Source of the DNA: HGM04593 sp045592125
GTDB taxonomy: Bacteria; Bacteroidota; Bacteroidia; Bacteroidales; Bacteroidaceae
Direction of reading: 5' to 3'
NCBI GenBank assembly: GCA_045592125.1
Contig: JAZNUE010000062.1
Location: 1-18,290 of the forward strand
Length of the DNA stretch: 18,290 nucleotides
Both the position numbers and the translations under genes were made by a program. The notes under the pieces are model-generated. The model was not told where the DNA came from. It ran no database searches and worked only from the letters and a program-made list of their open reading frames with translations. Of this stretch, positions 16,584 through 18,290 are shown one piece after another; within the stretch, counting starts at the first letter, position 1; each line of letters opens with the position of its first letter.

Positions 16584-16618
16584 AAAAAGCGGTTTTGTTG
16601 AAAAAACAGGTGCTTTTT
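16584..16618 (-). terminator. Weak terminator-like hairpin after lptB
   Basis: On the minus strand AAAAAGC (16612-16618) can pair with GCTTTTT (16584-16590) across a 21-nt loop, and the 3' arm itself is T-rich. The stem is AT-rich and the loop long, so termination of lptB here is only possible. A separate 7-bp inverted repeat TTCGGCC/GGCCGAA at 16617-16640 lies next to it, without a T-run in the lptB direction. Confidence 0.3.
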
Positions 16619-16674
16619 CGGCCAATCAAGAACGGCCGAAGGAGTATGCGCCAGGAGAATTAAGGACTAAAGGG

Positions 16675-16719
16675 TTTCACTTTTCACCCTCCCGCTTTCA
16701 TCTTTCCGCTTTCCACTTT
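16675..16719. repeat. Pyrimidine-rich degenerate repeat downstream of lptB
   Basis: A 45-base stretch is almost all C and T on the plus strand. It has imperfect 14-bp units (CCCGCTTTCATCTT and TCCGCTTTCCACTT) and repeated TTCAC. It starts just beyond the lptB stop codon. It looks like low-complexity intergenic sequence, and I can assign no function. Confidence 0.45.
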
Positions 16720-16727
16720 GAAAAGCG

Positions 16728-17495
16728 TCATTCGTCGCCCAGCTGGAACTCCCTCTTGCGCAGCACGAAATCACGGCCAAGGTATTTCTCGCGCACGACA
16801 GGATTGCCGGCCAGCACCTCGGGCGTGCCCTCGAAGAGTATGCGTCCCTCAAAGAGCAGGTACGCACGGTCGGTAATGCTCAGCGTCTCCTGCACGTTAT
16901 GGTCGGTAATGAGGATACCTATGTTCTTGTCCTTGAGTTTCCACACAATATACTGTATGTCCTCAACCGCAATTGGGTCGACGCCGGCAAAAGGCTCGTC
17001 AAGCATAATGAACTTTGGGTCAATGGCCAGGCAGCGCGCAATCTCTGTGCGGCGTCTCTCGCCGCCCGACAGGCGGTCGCCAAGGTTCTTGCGCACCTTC
17101 TGCAGGCGGAACTCAGCAATCAGGCTCTCAAGCTTCTCCTTCTGGTATTCCTTGGGCTTGCCCGTCATCTCAAGCACCGAAGCGATGTTATCCTCTACGC
17201 TCATCTTGCGGAACACGCTGGCCTCCTGTGCCAGGTAGCCGATGCCCACACGAGCACGCTTGTACACGGGATCCTTGGTTATCTCCTTGTCGTCCACAAA
17301 GATGCGGCCTCCGTTGGGAACCACCAATCCAGTAGTCATATAGAATGAGGTAGTCTTGCCCGCTCCGTTGGGGCCGAGCAGACCTACAATCTCGCCCTGC
17401 TTCACATCGAACGTCACATCGTTGACCACCGTACGCTTACCATACTTCTTCACCAGATGCTCGGCACGCAGCACCATCTTATCTTGTTCGCTCAT
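16728..17495 (-). CDS. lptB: LptB, ATPase of the LPS export ABC transporter
   Basis: LptB powers extraction of LPS from the inner membrane through the LptBFG complex. The 255-residue protein has Walker A GPNGAGKT (41-48), Q-loop Gln90, signature LSGGE (142-146) within RLSGGERRRTEIARCLA, Walker B FIMLDEP (162-168), and the H-loop His199 in ITDHNVQETL. The GGERRR and DPIAVEDIQ phrases distinguish LptB from generic ABC ATPases. At 255 residues it is a little longer than E. coli LptB (241), with extra residues at the C-terminus. The ATG at 17493-17495 is chosen because it leaves a short N-terminal lead before the first strand; Met7 is an alternative. It is divergent from the mlaE-like gene. Its partners LptF and LptG are not in this window. 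Confidence 0.95.
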   Translation of the reverse strand: MSEQDKMVLRAEHLVKKYGKRTVVNDVTFDVKQGEIVGLLGPNGAGKTTSFYMTTGLVVPNGGRIFVDDKEITKDPVYKRARVGIGYLAQEASVFRKMSVEDNIASVLEMTGKPKEYQKEKLESLIAEFRLQKVRKNLGDRLSGGERRRTEIARCLAIDPKFIMLDEPFAGVDPIAVEDIQYIVWKLKDKNIGILITDHNVQETLSITDRAYLLFEGRILFEGTPEVLAGNPVVREKYLGRDFVLRKREFQLGDE

Positions 17496-17535
17496 TTGCT
17501 TTAGAGTTTTTGAATTTATGATTGAGGGCTGAGGT

Positions 17536-17563
17536 CATCATCCATCAACCATCATCCATTAAC
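17536..17563. repeat. 14-bp tandem repeat in the lptB leader
   Basis: Two adjacent 14-bp units, CATCATCCATCAAC (17536-17549) and CATCATCCATTAAC (17550-17563), differ at one base, and a partial third unit follows. They lie between the lptB start codon and its promoter-like box, so they would be in its mRNA leader. On the minus strand they create several ATG codons closed by nearby stops. Confidence 0.75.
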
Positions 17564-17575
17564 CATATTTTCCGA

Positions 17576-17583
17576 CAAATGTA
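17576..17583 (-). promoter_or_regulatory. Promoter -7 box for lptB
   Basis: TACATTTG on the minus strand fits TAnnTTTG, about 80 bp before the lptB start. No -33 TTG is seen at the normal distance, so support is limited to this box and to the divergent gene arrangement. Confidence 0.45.
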
Positions 17584-17686
17584 CGATTTTTTCGCGAACA
17601 CACCGCTATAGTTGGAAGATAATTCCTAAATTTGTTGCAAGCAACGAATATATTTCCGCACTCGCTGTGAAAAATATCCAAGCAAG

Positions 17687-17720
17687 TTTGATATTTCTCG
17701 TTCGTTTATTCGTATATTTG
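17687..17720 (+). promoter_or_regulatory. mlaE promoter
   Basis: TTTG (17687-17690), a 22-bp spacer and TATATTTG followed by C (17713-17720) fit the Bacteroidota pattern, with a slightly long spacer. The start codon at 17730 is only 9 bp beyond the box, so the transcript would have a leader of a few bases at most. Confidence 0.6.
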
Positions 17721-17729
17721 CATCAACTT

Positions 17730-18290
17730 ATGCTACTCAAACCGTTACATACCCTAGGCAGCTACCTGCTCCTGATGCGCCGCACGTTCACTCGTCCGCA
17801 GCGGGGAGGCATCTTTTGGCAGCAATATGTGCGTGAGTTCTACAACCTCGGCTACAACTCACTGTTCATCGTCATACTGATGTCGTTCTTCATCGGTGCC
17901 CTGCTGTGTGTACAGATTAAAATCAATATCTGGTCGCCTTGGATGCCCCGCTTCACCATCGGCTATGCCATGCGCGAGGTCATCCTATTGGAGTTTGCAT
18001 CGAGCATCATCTGCATCATCCTTGCCGGCAAGGTGGGTTCCAACATCGCCTCCGAGATAGGCACCATGCGGGTAACTCAGCAAATCGATGCACTCGATGT
18101 TATGGGAGTGAACTCGGCCAACTACATCCTGCTGCCCAAGATACTGGCCATGGTGAGCGCCATACCCTTGCTCGTGACCTTCAGCATCGCCTCGGGATTC
18201 ATCGGAGCCTATGTGGTGTGCTGGGCGGGAGGCTTCCTCTCACTATCGGACCTCACCTACGGCTTGCAGCACAGCTACGAGAGCTGGCAC
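17730..18290 (+). CDS. mlaE: MlaE-type phospholipid ABC transporter permease, 5' part
   Basis: This is a permease of the Mla/MCE-type ABC transporter, which moves phospholipids between the membranes to keep the outer membrane asymmetric. The visible 187 residues run without a stop to the window edge; family members have about 245-265 residues, so roughly 60-80 are missing. An amphipathic N-terminal helix (about 1-40) comes first. The hydrophobic segments that follow (about 43-62, 84-100, 133-168) surround the conserved core LAGKVGSNIASEIGTMRV (98-115) with QIDALDVMGV (118-127), the MlaE hallmark. The ATG at 17730 gives the family-typical start. In this phylum the ATPase and MCE-domain genes often follow, but they lie outside the window. 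The gene is divergent from lptB, another envelope lipid transporter. Confidence 0.93.
   Translation, partial: MLLKPLHTLGSYLLLMRRTFTRPQRGGIFWQQYVREFYNLGYNSLFIVILMSFFIGALLCVQIKINIWSPWMPRFTIGYAMREVILLEFASSIICIILAGKVGSNIASEIGTMRVTQQIDALDVMGVNSANYILLPKILAMVSAIPLLVTFSIASGFIGAYVVCWAGGFLSLSDLTYGLQHSYESWH

Noticed and set aside
16617..16640. 7-bp inverted repeat TTCGGCC/GGCCGAA as the lptB terminator
   Set aside because: In the lptB direction it is followed by A, not T, so it does not fit an intrinsic terminator. It may be incidental.

Overview
This window looks like a chromosomal segment from a member of the Bacteroidales (phylum Bacteroidota). Three things point there: the gene order tig-clpP-clpX-recQ-guaB followed by three SurA/PpiD-type chaperones, an OstA-like gene and mutL; the intergenic TAnnTTTG boxes typical of the Bacteroides -7 promoter element; and the lack of strong Shine-Dalgarno sequences. 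Genus cannot be fixed from the sequence alone. The content is mostly core housekeeping. I see no phage, insertion sequence, CRISPR array, tRNA, rRNA or defence system.

Layout, left to right. Positions 1-358 are non-coding. They hold a perfect 42-bp direct repeat in two copies 122 bp apart, a hairpin between the copies, and the terminator of the next gene. An OmpA-type outer membrane protein (359-1531, minus) has its own promoter-like box. Positions 1768-10770 (minus) form a tight array read as guaB, a PpiD/SurA-type foldase, a lipoprotein of the same family, a two-domain SurA-like foldase, an OstA/LptA-like protein, a small membrane protein and mutL. Spacings are 43 bp or less and one pair overlaps, so this is probably an operon, with a possible internal promoter ahead of the lipoprotein. 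recQ (10805-12979) precedes it with only 34 bp between. A strong hairpin separates recQ from clpX and clpP (13142-15035). Another hairpin with a T-run separates clpP from tig (15138-16478), which has the best promoter match in the window. lptB (16728-17495, minus) is divergent from an MlaE-type permease (17730 to the right edge, plus), which is cut by the window end.

Together the genes serve two themes. The first is envelope biogenesis: LptB and an OstA/LptA-like protein for LPS transport, SurA-like foldases for outer membrane proteins, OmpA for anchoring to peptidoglycan, and MlaE for phospholipid transport. The second is protein and DNA quality control: trigger factor, ClpXP, RecQ and MutL. 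guaB supplies guanine nucleotides and sits at the head of the envelope array.

No clear new system is visible. The points most worth a second look are the 42-bp repeat pair, the MutL C-terminus with degenerate endonuclease motifs, the foldase-lipoprotein-OstA cluster, the unnamed 99-residue membrane protein between OstA and MutL, and the possibly leaderless mlaE transcript.
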